From positions 1-61,960 of the forward strand of contig PQAF01000049.1 of the NCBI GenBank assembly GCA_003105015.1: DNA of 61,960 nt. Reading direction: 5' to 3'. The stretch's first letter is position 1, and each line of letters begins with the position of its first letter. Below, piece by piece: positions 25,706 through 33,940 of the stretch. The position numbers and the translations under genes are program-made. Source of the stretch: Rhodocyclales bacterium. GTDB lineage: Bacteria; Pseudomonadota; Gammaproteobacteria; Burkholderiales; Rhodocyclaceae. The notes under the pieces were generated by a model. That model saw only the letters and a list, made by a program, of their open reading frames with translations, did not search any database and was not told the DNA's origin.

Positions 25706-26435
25706 GCTGCCGCTGTTCCGGCGCGCCGCGCCGCCGGCCGAACAGATCCGCCACATCCAGCTCGGCGCGCGCATCGTCGATTACCGCCTGATCCGCTCCA
25801 GCCGGCGCACGCTCGGCATGACCATCGACCAGCGCGGCCTGCGCGTCGGCGCCTCGCCGCGCACATCGCTCGCCGACATCGAGCGCTTCCTCCGCCACAA
25901 CGCCGCCTGGGTGCTGAAGAAGCTCGACGAGTGGCACGGCCACGGCCAGGCGCGCCACCTGGCGATCTGCGATGGCGCATTGATTTCCGTGCTCGGCGAG
26001 GAATGCGTGGTGCGCATCGAGCCGGGTGCGAACCGCGTGCGCTGGGCCGGCCACACCCTGATCCTGCAGGCGCGCCCCGACGCCGACCTGCGGCAGCTGG
26101 CACGCCGCGCCTTGCGCGAGCGCGCGCTCGAGGTGTTCAGGGAGCGGGCGGCGCATTACGCCGCGCGACTGCAGCGGCCGCTACCGCGCCTGGCGCTGTC
26201 CAACGCGCAGACGCGCTGGGGCAGCTGCAGCGAGAAGACCGGCATCCGCCTGTCGTGGCGGCTGATCCACGCGCCGCCGCGGCTGCTCGACTACGTCGTC
26301 GCGCACGAGATGGCGCATCTCGTCGAGATGAACCATTCGCCGCGCTTCTGGAAGGTCGTCGAGCGGATTTGCCCGGACTACCGCGCCGCGCGCGATGAAC
26401 TGCGGCGGCTGGCGGCGACCTGCCCGCAGATTTAG
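25683..26435 (+). CDS. YgjP-like SprT/M48-type metallopeptidase domain protein (DUF45)
   Basis: A 250-residue DUF45 protein. The C-terminal half contains the family hallmark RWGSCSEKTGIRLSWRLIH and the zinc motif AHEMAHLVEMNHSPRFW (HEXXH near residue 204, third ligand His in NHSPRFW). It is predicted to be a zinc-dependent hydrolase of unknown substrate; E. coli YgjP is the model. It begins within the 3' end of the degenerate paralogue (23-nt overlap) and is followed 13 nt later by gloA, which has its own AGGAAAGGA site. Confidence 0.85.
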   Translation: MLRLFQLELPLFRRAAPPAEQIRHIQLGARIVDYRLIRSSRRTLGMTIDQRGLRVGASPRTSLADIERFLRHNAAWVLKKLDEWHGHGQARHLAICDGALISVLGEECVVRIEPGANRVRWAGHTLILQARPDADLRQLARRALRERALEVFRERAAHYAARLQRPLPRLALSNAQTRWGSCSEKTGIRLSWRLIHAPPRLLDYVVAHEMAHLVEMNHSPRFWKVVERICPDYRAARDELRRLAATCPQI

Positions 26436-26448
26436 GAAAGGAAAAGAC

Positions 26449-26834
<386 letters not shown>

Positions 26835-26838
<4 letters not shown>

Positions 26839-27191
26839 AGGGCGTTTTTCACGATCAGCAGTCTGGCGGCCAGTGCATTGCTGGCCTGCTCCAGCTTGCC
26901 GCCCGGGGCGATCAAGGCGTGGGCTCCGGCATAATCGCGGGCCTTGAGCCTGGCGGCCACTTCCGCCGCGGTCCTGTGGAAGTCCGCATGCAAGGCATCG
27001 ATTTCCTCGTATTGCTCCTTCTTCAGGTGTTTCGCCCCGTAGTTGTCGAGCCAGTTGCCGAAGGCGCAATGGTCCGTCGTCCCCAGCACGGTCACGTCGA
27101 CGCCGGACCGGCCGACGAGGAAATCGTGAAAGCGCGCTTTCCAGGCGGCATGGGCTGCCAGAACGGCATCAATTTCCTCGCGCGAGATCAT
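26835..27191 (-). CDS. CZB-domain (chemoreceptor zinc-binding) protein
   Basis: A 118-residue cytoplasmic protein made of a single CZB domain. The pattern is visible: a histidine-containing first helix (AHAAWKARFHDFL), the CxFGxW motif in DHCAFGNWLDN, and HxxxH in ALHADFHRTA. CZB domains bind zinc and usually sit at the end of chemoreceptors or diguanylate cyclases, where zinc or its oxidation by hypochlorite alters activity. As a stand-alone protein it could act in trans on such a partner. The start at 27191 overlaps the acyltransferase stop (ATGA), so the two are co-translated. Confidence 0.8.
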
Positions 27192-28285
27192 TTCGGTGAG
27201 CAGCCAAGTCGGTTCGGTTGCGCGGCAAGCCCCACCGGCGTGATTTGCGCCACCCAGAGGCCGGCGGGCTTTTCGACATAACGATGGAACAGCGCGCCGG
27301 ACACGAGGCTCAGGCTCCAGGCGAGGAGCATGCCCAGCGCATTGGTGGCCGGATCTGTCGGGGCCAGTCGGCCAAAGAGGGCATTGACGACCAGGTGGAC
27401 GGGGTAGTGCACCAGGAAGACCGAGTAGGAAATGTCGCCGAGGAATGCCATCGTCTTCGCGACTGCCTGATGCGCGCGTAATTTCGCCGGAATAGTCAGT
27501 CCCAGAAACACGGCGGCAAACAGCGCCACGGCGATGCGGCTGCGGAAATCGATCATGAGCGTGGCTGTCACAACCGCCGTCATGAAGCCAAGCCAACGCA
27601 CGGGATGCCTGCTTTCGCTGGCCCAGAAGGCCAAGGCACCCATGGCGTAGGCGCCGAAGAAATACACGGCCCAATGGTCCCAGGATGGAATTCGATTGAA
27701 ATAAAACAGCGAAGCCAGCGCCAACCCAGCCACCAGCGTGACGGCCAGGCGCCTGTGCCCAGCCGTTCCCCGTAGCCGCGAGAGCCAGATCAGGGCGACC
27801 ATGAGGGCGTACAGTTGGAAATCGATGGCCACATACCAGACGCCGGCAGAGAGCGCCTCGTAGTCGAGCAGGTCCTGCAGCAGAAACAGGTGCGCGATCA
27901 CTTGCAGCATTCCCGGTGCGGTCGGGACGGAGGCCTGGGGGTGCGCAGCGCGTGCGAAAGCGGCGCAGGCCATGGCGAGTGCGATGGCGGCTGCCAGCGG
28001 AGCGGCCAGACGGCAATAGCGCTTCCAGATCAGCAGGAGAGGTTGTCCGATGGCAAGGCTGGCGCGGGGGGCCAGGCTGCGCGCGGCCAGGAAACCGCCG
28101 GCGACCAGAAACAGCGGCACCGCCAGCCGCGCTTGCCCATACAGCCACTCGAATAAAGCCGGGGCGAATTCCCCGGCGACGTCCGACATCGGCCCATAAA
28201 CAGTCAAATGGTGCAGCAAGATGAGTTGGGCGCCGGCCACCTTCAGGAAGTCGATCTGCGGCAGGTTTCTATTTTGAAATTTCAT
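27188..28285 (-). CDS. Acyltransferase family 3 membrane protein
   Basis: A 365-residue integral membrane O-acyltransferase (OafA/NodX-like). It begins with the signature PQIDFLKVAGAQLILLHH, where the catalytic His lies in LLHHLTVYG, and has about ten membrane segments including VWYVAIDFQLYALMVALIWL and ISYSVFLVHYPVHLVVNALF (an R/Y-type family signature). Members acetylate or acylate exported polysaccharides or lipids from the cytoplasmic side. The target is unknown; no polysaccharide genes are adjacent. A copy of the recurring motif lies at 27491-27514 on the coding strand (encoding GLTI). Confidence 0.85.
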   Translation of the reverse strand: MKFQNRNLPQIDFLKVAGAQLILLHHLTVYGPMSDVAGEFAPALFEWLYGQARLAVPLFLVAGGFLAARSLAPRASLAIGQPLLLIWKRYCRLAAPLAAAIALAMACAAFARAAHPQASVPTAPGMLQVIAHLFLLQDLLDYEALSAGVWYVAIDFQLYALMVALIWLSRLRGTAGHRRLAVTLVAGLALASLFYFNRIPSWDHWAVYFFGAYAMGALAFWASESRHPVRWLGFMTAVVTATLMIDFRSRIAVALFAAVFLGLTIPAKLRAHQAVAKTMAFLGDISYSVFLVHYPVHLVVNALFGRLAPTDPATNALGMLLAWSLSLVSGALFHRYVEKPAGLWVAQITPVGLAAQPNRLGCSPK

Positions 28286-28539
28286 TAAATCAATGTGTTA
28301 CACGAAGACGGGAAGATCCATAGGTAAAAGTGCCGCATGGAAAAAATGCATGTAATTAGGATTGGGAGCAGATATATTTTCCTGCGCGATTGTAGCTAAC
28401 CCAATGATAGGAATAGACTTGTCCGGCAACCGCAGAATTTTGACGGGCGGTTTTTCTTGGTAAGAGGCCGCGGACGGCATGCGCGGGATCGGTCATGCAC
28501 GAAGCGGATGGCGCGATATTAAATGGAAAGGATCGGCAA

Positions 28540-29334
28540 ATGGAAACGCAAATCTATTCCCGTGCGACGGAAGTCGCGAAAACGGACACCGTGAAATATG
28601 TCACGGCGGGCTCCGAACCCAACACGCGTATTGAACGGCTGCCATTCACTGTCAGGATTGCCAAATGCGACGAGGATCTCGCGAAGGCAGTGTCCATACG
28701 CCACCAGGCTTATGCCAGGCATTTGCCGGCCGTAGCGGCGACGCTGGACCGGCCGGAGGAACTCGACCGCTGCGAGGATTCGGTCGTGGTCCTGGCGGAA
28801 TCGAAACTCGACGGCACGCCGGTCGGCACGATGCGGATACAGAGGAACAGCAACAGGGCGCTCGTCCTCGAGGAGTCCATCGATCTGCCGGCCTGGCTGC
28901 AGGGCCGCAGCATGATCGAGATCACGCGCTTCGGCGTCGCGGAAGGGCGCATGGGCATGCTCGTGCGGACCGTTCTGGTCAAGGCCGGTTTCCAGTATTG
29001 CCTGCTGAGCGACATCGACTGGATCGTCATCGCCGCGCGCGCGCCGCTCGACACGCTGTGGGAGAAGCTCCTCTTCCAGGACGTGTTCCCGGGTTTCGGC
29101 CTGATTCCGATGCGCCATGCCGGGAACATTCCCCACCGTGTGCTGGCATTCGATGTTTCCAGCGCCTACGAGAGATGGACCGCGGCCCGGCATTCGCTGC
29201 TCGACTTCATGTGCAACACGCATCATCCCGATCTCAGACTGGCCGAACGCGACGAGGCCACCCGGTCGGCAGTTGCCAGATTGCCGGAGATTTATCGGTC
29301 GTCCGGCCTCAATCCACTGGCTTGCCTGCCGTAA
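28540..29334 (+). CDS. N-acyl amino acid synthase-like (FeeM/GNAT-fold) acyltransferase
   Basis: A 264-residue protein with a GNAT-like fold. Recognisable segments are FTVRIAKCDEDLAKAVSIRHQAYARH (in part AKAVSIRHQAYARH), VGTMRIQRNSNRALVLEESI and MIEITRFGVAEGRMGMLVRT, which resemble FeeM and the autoinducer-synthase-like acyltransferases often found near exosortase genes. It probably joins a fatty acyl chain from acyl-ACP or acyl-CoA to an amine. The ATG at 28540 has AAAGGA 9 nt upstream; an ATG at 28495 would add 15 residues without a good site. A 137-nt gap separates it from the GGDEF/EAL gene. The 28286-28494 leader is AT-rich and holds no gene I would support. Confidence 0.7.
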   Translation: METQIYSRATEVAKTDTVKYVTAGSEPNTRIERLPFTVRIAKCDEDLAKAVSIRHQAYARHLPAVAATLDRPEELDRCEDSVVVLAESKLDGTPVGTMRIQRNSNRALVLEESIDLPAWLQGRSMIEITRFGVAEGRMGMLVRTVLVKAGFQYCLLSDIDWIVIAARAPLDTLWEKLLFQDVFPGFGLIPMRHAGNIPHRVLAFDVSSAYERWTAARHSLLDFMCNTHHPDLRLAERDEATRSAVARLPEIYRSSGLNPLACLP

Positions 29335-29471
29335 TAATAAGAGGTGAGCACATCTTCAAGCCGCCCCTCATGGCTCCGGGGCGGGCTAATGACGCGTAGC
29401 GTGCAGCGTAGGGACGGCAACAACAGTGCGGGGAGGGTGCCTGGCATTCCTTTCCGGGGGCGGTATTTGGC

Positions 29472-32435
29472 ATGAGTCGAGCTTTCTTGCGGAACCGGGC
29501 TGCCGGCCTGACGATCGATTCCCTGTTATACGGGCTGTCCCTGTACGCCGTGCCGATCCTCATCGGCATCGCCTCGCTCTACGCCATCGTCGCCCTCGAC
29601 AGCCAATATCCCTTCGATGGACAGAGGCCGATTCCCTTTCGCGTACTGGAGCAGGCGGCCGTACCGCTGACGCCGGCAGATGCGCTTGGGCTGCTCGAGC
29701 GTACCGCCCCGGTGCATCAGCACGACACGAAACTATCCGAATCGCCCTTCTGGCTGAGTTTTACGGCGAGCCCCGCCGGGGGAGGCGAAGCGACCATCGT
29801 CGAACTGCCGTCGCGGCACGGCACAGAGATCGAATGCTGGAACGCCGAACGATTCTCGACGATCGGCAGGGCGGACCGCGGCGCCGGGATGGGCGCGGTG
29901 AGTATGGAGAAAGCCGGCTTCGCCATCGAACTGGGCAGACTGACGGCCGAAACGACTCTATTGTGCCGGGCCGGTCATGCCGGGCCGGCGAGGATTACCG
30001 TACTGCAGTGGCCGGATTCGCAATTCGGCCTGTCCGTGCAGAAGTTTCACCGCAACGCCGGGCTGCTCGACGGCGGACTGATCGTACTGGCCCTGTTCGT
30101 GCTGGTGACGGCGATCATCAATCGAGAGTGGATGTACGTGCTGTTCGCGGCCTGGCTCGTCGCCAACCTGCGTCTGGGCGCCCTCTCGGCCGGCTGGGAC
30201 CTGCAGTGGCTGGAGAAAAGCATCCCGCAGGAATGGATCCCCTCCATCCGGCAACTCACGATCGCCGCGTATTACACCCTGACCTACGCGTTGTTCCGCC
30301 GGCTTTTCAGCGAGGACTTGCGCACAGTGAGGCACACCCGCCTGCTCGGCGTGGCCCAGTGGACCTGCGTTCTGATCATCGGTTATGCCGTCGCCCTGCC
30401 ATTCAGGCATTTCCTGCCCGCCATGTGGCTGACCGCCGCCGTCGGGGTGATGGTCATCCTGTACCTGCTGCTGCGCATCCTGCACGAGACGCGCTCGAAG
30501 GTGGCAATGTGGTACGGCGCTTCGCTCGGTGTCGCGGTCTTCGCCAACCTCTATGAAGTCATTTCCGCCGCGCTCGGCTTCAAGGGGCTGATCGGCACCG
30601 TCAACAGCGTCACCGCAGCGCTGGCCTCCAGCCTGCTGGCGGCCTTCGCCATCGCGGAGCAGATGAGGCAGGAGCGCGAGGGGCGGGTCAAGGCGCAGAA
30701 CGAGCTGCACAGCACCTACGAGGCCATGCCGATAGGCCTGTTCACGCTGAGCGCGCAGGGGCAGTTCATCCAGGCCAACCCCGCACTTCGGAAGATGCTG
30801 GGAGTGCACCGAGTGCAGCGGGATCACTGGAGCGACCATTTCGAGCTGGGTGCCTGGGACAAGCTGCAGAAGCTGGTCCTGAGCGGCGACGGCCAGGAGA
30901 TGGAAATCCGCAGCCTGGGGCGCCGGGGCCGGGAGATGAAATGGTTCATGGTGAAGGCCACCCTCGCACATGAGAAGATCGAAGGCTCCCTGCAGGACGT
31001 CACCGACAAGGTCATGGCGACCGACAGGCTGCGTTTCCTGGCCGAGCACGACCCGCTTACGGGCATCCTCAACCGGCGCGGCATCGAGCAGGAATTCGAC
31101 AGTGCCATCGGCGTGCTGGCCGACGGGAACGCGCTGTGCCTCGCTTACCTGGATCTCGACCGCTTCAAGCTGATCAACGACCTCTTCGGTCACATGGCCG
31201 GTGACGAGGTGCTCAAGCAGGTATGCGAGCGGGTGCGCAATATGCTGACCGAAGGGCAGAGCATGGGGCGCGTCGGCGGCGACGAGTTCGTCATCGTCTT
31301 CAGGGGCACGCCCATCCAGTCAGCCGCCTGGATCTGCCGGGGCATTGTAGATCGCATCGGCACCCTGCCCTACCAGATCGGAGAACGCGCCTTTCAGGTG
31401 AGAGGTTCCATCGGCCTGATCGAAATCAGCCAGCACATGCGGGTGAAGGACGCCATCTCCGTTGCCGACCGCGCCTGCCGCGAAGCGAAGGGCGGCAGCC
31501 ATGGCAATCCGGTGGTCTACGACCGGCAATCGCCGGTGTTCCGCGAGCGCGAGGACGAGCTAAGGCTGATCGAACGGTTTGGCACCAATGTCGCCCCGGA
31601 AGGGCTGTTCCAGGTGATGCAGCCGATCATGTCGCTCGCCGCGCCCTACGATTCGCTGAATTTCGAGGTGCTGCTGCGCATGCGGGAAGCGGACGGCTCG
31701 ATCACCCCGGCCTGGAAAATCATCGCCGCAGCGGAAAGCAACGGCCGAATTGCCGTGATCGACCGCTGGGTGCTGACCAGGACGCTGGAGTGGCTGAGCC
31801 TGCACCAGGAACTTCTCAAGAACACGCGCTTCGTCTGTCTCAACCTGAGCGGCGGATCGCTCAACGACGAGAGATTCATTAAGGATGCGTTCGCCATCCT
31901 GTCCCAGTACGGACGCACCGTGGAACGCCTGTGCATCGAGATCACCGAGAGCGTGGCGCTGCACGACCTCGACAACACGCGGCGATTCATCGACGGTGTG
32001 CGCAGTTACGGCGCGAAGATCGCGCTCGACGACTTCGGTGCTGGCTACACTTCGTTTTCCTACCTGAAGGAACTCCCCGCCGACGCGCTGAAGATCGACG
32101 GTGCCTTCGTCAGGAGCTTGAACGCCCACCCGGCCAACCTGGCCATTGTCGAGGCCATCGTGGAACTGACGCGCAACCTCGGCATGAAGAGCGTTGCCGA
32201 GTGGGCCGAGGACCGCGCCACCATCGAATCGCTCGTGCGGATGGGCGTGGACTACGTGCAGGGCTTCGCCATCGCCACGCCTCAGGAGCCGAGCCGGCTC
32301 CTTCTGGCCGAGTCGTCGGCCAGCTTCATTGAGGACGAGAGCGTGGCGGCTTACGTCCGCACCACCCTGGCCAAGCCAGCGTCGAGGGACCTGCTTGATG
32401 CGGCAGCGGATGCGGCCCGGCTTAACCTGCACTAA
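29472..32435 (+). CDS. Membrane-bound GGDEF/EAL protein with 7TM and PAS modules
   Basis: A 987-residue c-di-GMP protein. A first membrane helix (about 20-45) and a periplasmic region to about 195 precede seven hydrophobic segments (about 195-400). A PAS domain follows (about 415-515, YEAMPIGLFTLSAQGQFIQA), then GGDEF with an intact GGDEF at about 602 (GRVGGDEFVIVF), then EAL. No RxxD inhibitory site precedes GGDEF. The EAL motif reads EVL, but the metal and catalytic residues are kept (IEITES, ALDDFGAGYTS, LKIDGAFV, AEWAED), so both activities are possible. The layout resembles 7TMR-type receptors. It lies downstream of the FeeM-like gene and just before the tRNA region. Confidence 0.88.
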   Translation: MSRAFLRNRAAGLTIDSLLYGLSLYAVPILIGIASLYAIVALDSQYPFDGQRPIPFRVLEQAAVPLTPADALGLLERTAPVHQHDTKLSESPFWLSFTASPAGGGEATIVELPSRHGTEIECWNAERFSTIGRADRGAGMGAVSMEKAGFAIELGRLTAETTLLCRAGHAGPARITVLQWPDSQFGLSVQKFHRNAGLLDGGLIVLALFVLVTAIINREWMYVLFAAWLVANLRLGALSAGWDLQWLEKSIPQEWIPSIRQLTIAAYYTLTYALFRRLFSEDLRTVRHTRLLGVAQWTCVLIIGYAVALPFRHFLPAMWLTAAVGVMVILYLLLRILHETRSKVAMWYGASLGVAVFANLYEVISAALGFKGLIGTVNSVTAALASSLLAAFAIAEQMRQEREGRVKAQNELHSTYEAMPIGLFTLSAQGQFIQANPALRKMLGVHRVQRDHWSDHFELGAWDKLQKLVLSGDGQEMEIRSLGRRGREMKWFMVKATLAHEKIEGSLQDVTDKVMATDRLRFLAEHDPLTGILNRRGIEQEFDSAIGVLADGNALCLAYLDLDRFKLINDLFGHMAGDEVLKQVCERVRNMLTEGQSMGRVGGDEFVIVFRGTPIQSAAWICRGIVDRIGTLPYQIGERAFQVRGSIGLIEISQHMRVKDAISVADRACREAKGGSHGNPVVYDRQSPVFREREDELRLIERFGTNVAPEGLFQVMQPIMSLAAPYDSLNFEVLLRMREADGSITPAWKIIAAAESNGRIAVIDRWVLTRTLEWLSLHQELLKNTRFVCLNLSGGSLNDERFIKDAFAILSQYGRTVERLCIEITESVALHDLDNTRRFIDGVRSYGAKIALDDFGAGYTSFSYLKELPADALKIDGAFVRSLNAHPANLAIVEAIVELTRNLGMKSVAEWAEDRATIESLVRMGVDYVQGFAIATPQEPSRLLLAESSASFIEDESVAAYVRTTLAKPASRDLLDAAADAARLNLH

Positions 32436-32460
32436 ACGTCGGCGGGACGGTCTTGCGGGG

Positions 32461-32500
32461 TGGGCCCTGTTGGATTCGAACCAACGACCAAGGGATTATG
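32461..32500 (-). repeat. Duplicate of the 3' half of the adjacent tRNA (att-like)
   Basis: These 40 nt match the anticodon-to-discriminator half of the tRNA at 32563-32639 with only two differences, one at acceptor position 67 and one in the T loop. The encoded CCA is missing. The acceptor strand here (AGGGCCC on the minus strand) would pair perfectly with the 5' strand of the intact tRNA, better than that tRNA's own 3' strand does. The two copies are 62 bp apart. Confidence 0.8.
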
Positions 32501-32562
32501 GGACTGCTTCCATAGCGAAGCCCTTGGCCCAGCGAGGTCGCGCAGCACCTCGCGGAAATGCA

Positions 32563-32639
<77 letters not shown>

Positions 32640-32935
32640 TGTTATAAATCAGCACGTTACGCGCCACCGCCCCGCGCTTGCGTGACAAATCGTGATTGGA
32701 AAGGCCCGAATTGTACCCTTCGTGACCTGAGTCGGTCACGATTTGGTCACGCTGTTTCATCCTCGATGGCTTCCACATCGGATTAAAGGTCCACTCCAGA
32801 ACCCCCTCAAATCAGCAGGCTATGCTCGACTCCGTTCCGCAATAACGCCGTTTCCCCGTTCTCGGAAACCAAGCAACGGCGCGGCCCTTTGTGCTTTTGC
32901 GGAGCAGTTGGAGTTGAGAGTGCCCCAAACTCTTG
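32640..32935. other. Gene-free segment between the tRNA and the GntR gene
   Basis: About 300 bp without a supportable gene. It contains an inverted repeat TCGTGACC/GGTCACGA (32720-32727 and 32734-32741) and a sequence from 32673 on that loosely resembles 52806-52862 beyond the far end of the accessory region. Short reading frames here have no recognisable product. Confidence 0.5.
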
Positions 32936-32964
32936 TTGACATCCGACTGATCGAGTGCTTGAAT
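32936..32964 (+). promoter_or_regulatory. Sigma-70 promoter of the GntR gene
   Basis: A perfect TTGACA (32936-32941), a 17-nt spacer and TTGAAT (32959-32964) preceded by TG one base away (extended -10). Transcription would begin near 32971, exactly where the first operator palindrome starts. Confidence 0.65.
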
Positions 32965-32970
32965 AGGTAT

Positions 32971-32998
32971 TAGGTTAGACCTATTAAGGTTAGACCTA
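32971..32998. promoter_or_regulatory. Two FadR-type GntR operators
   Basis: The palindrome AGGTTAGACCT occurs twice, at 32972-32982 and 32987-32997, 15 bp apart. It fits the GGT-N3-ACC core of FadR-subfamily GntR operators. The sites cover the predicted transcription start, so binding would block the promoter; the adjacent GntR protein is the natural ligand-controlled repressor. Confidence 0.7.
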
Positions 32999-33067
32999 AT
33001 GGCTTTGGCTGGGCAGATTGAGCCCGGCAACAACACTGCAGACAGACCCTCTTCAGTACGCGTGGCT

Positions 33068-33844
33068 ATGGATACATCGAGAAAACCGAAAGCAGCAAGT
33101 ACGGAGGATAAGACCACTCCATTCAAGAGCCTCGGCCGCAGAAAGGCTTATGAGGAGGTCGCAGATCAGATCCGGGAGCGCATTTTCTCCCAGCACCTGA
33201 GTCTGGGGGACCGTCTTCCCGGCGAGCGAGAGCTGGCGGAGCAGTTTAGTGTCAGTCGTGTCGTGGTGCGTGAGGCTGTTCGCACCCTTGAACTCAATGG
33301 CTTGCTGTCAATAAGGAAGGGACCGAAGGGCGGCATCTTCGTAGCGCAGGATTACGATCGTCCGATCTCCGACACTATCCTGAACCTCTTAGCCGGTGGT
33401 GAGGCGAGCCTCGAAAACCTGTTCGAAATGCGCGAACTGATTGAACCGTTTGCGGCCGCGCGTGCGGCGATCTTAGCCAGCGACGAGGATATAGCGAATC
33501 TCGAAGCCTTATTCGAGGAAGCCGAGCAGGTTCATGCCAGGGAAGGCAACATCCGCCCGCACAACCTCGAGTTCCACCGACAAATCATGCGCATGTCACG
33601 CAATCCGATTCTCAGTGTGGTGGGTGAGACCGTGCTGACGCTGCTTTCCGAGCGTATCAAATATCTCCCCAGCCCTGAAACCTCGGAGGAAGTGCTGAGC
33701 ATGCACAAGAAGATACTCGCCGCGCTGCGCCAGCGGCAGACTTCTAAGGCCAGCAACCTCATGAGCAGGGACATTCAGGCCGTGGCGGACCGCTTTGCCC
33801 GCATGAATGGTCGGTCGCTCCGGGCCAAAGCAGAAAAGGAATAG
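33068..33844 (+). CDS. GntR-family transcriptional regulator (FadR/FCD subfamily)
   Basis: A 258-residue regulator. The winged-helix domain is at about 20-90 (AYEEVADQIRERIFSQHLSLGDRLPGERELAEQFSVSRVVVREAVR, of which LPGERELAEQFSVSRVVVRE is diagnostic). The FCD ligand-binding domain follows (LFEMRELIEPFAAARAA, HNLEFHRQIMRMSRNPIL), with conserved Asp/His residues that usually bind a metal and a small carboxylic acid. The start may be ATG 32999 or ATG 33068; neither has a good ribosome-binding site, and I prefer 33068 because 32999 abuts the operator. It most likely represses its own gene and the ubiD operon until the aromatic acid or a CoA ester binds. Confidence 0.85.
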   Translation: MDTSRKPKAASTEDKTTPFKSLGRRKAYEEVADQIRERIFSQHLSLGDRLPGERELAEQFSVSRVVVREAVRTLELNGLLSIRKGPKGGIFVAQDYDRPISDTILNLLAGGEASLENLFEMRELIEPFAAARAAILASDEDIANLEALFEEAEQVHAREGNIRPHNLEFHRQIMRMSRNPILSVVGETVLTLLSERIKYLPSPETSEEVLSMHKKILAALRQRQTSKASNLMSRDIQAVADRFARMNGRSLRAKAEKE

Positions 33845-33940
33845 CGTTTTTAGCAGCACAAGTTGCTCAGTTATGCAGCACGTATTCGCTGCCATTTCTG
33901 GGGTTGATTGATAAATGTAGGGACCACAAAGGAGTGAGTA

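Noticed and set aside
28298..28480. A 60-residue open frame on the minus strand before the FeeM-like gene
   Set aside because: No ribosome-binding site, no recognisable product, and it lies in the AT-rich promoter region.
29335..29471. c-di-GMP (GEMM) riboswitch before the GGDEF/EAL gene
   Set aside because: The leader has a GC-rich hairpin but not the conserved GEMM core sequences.
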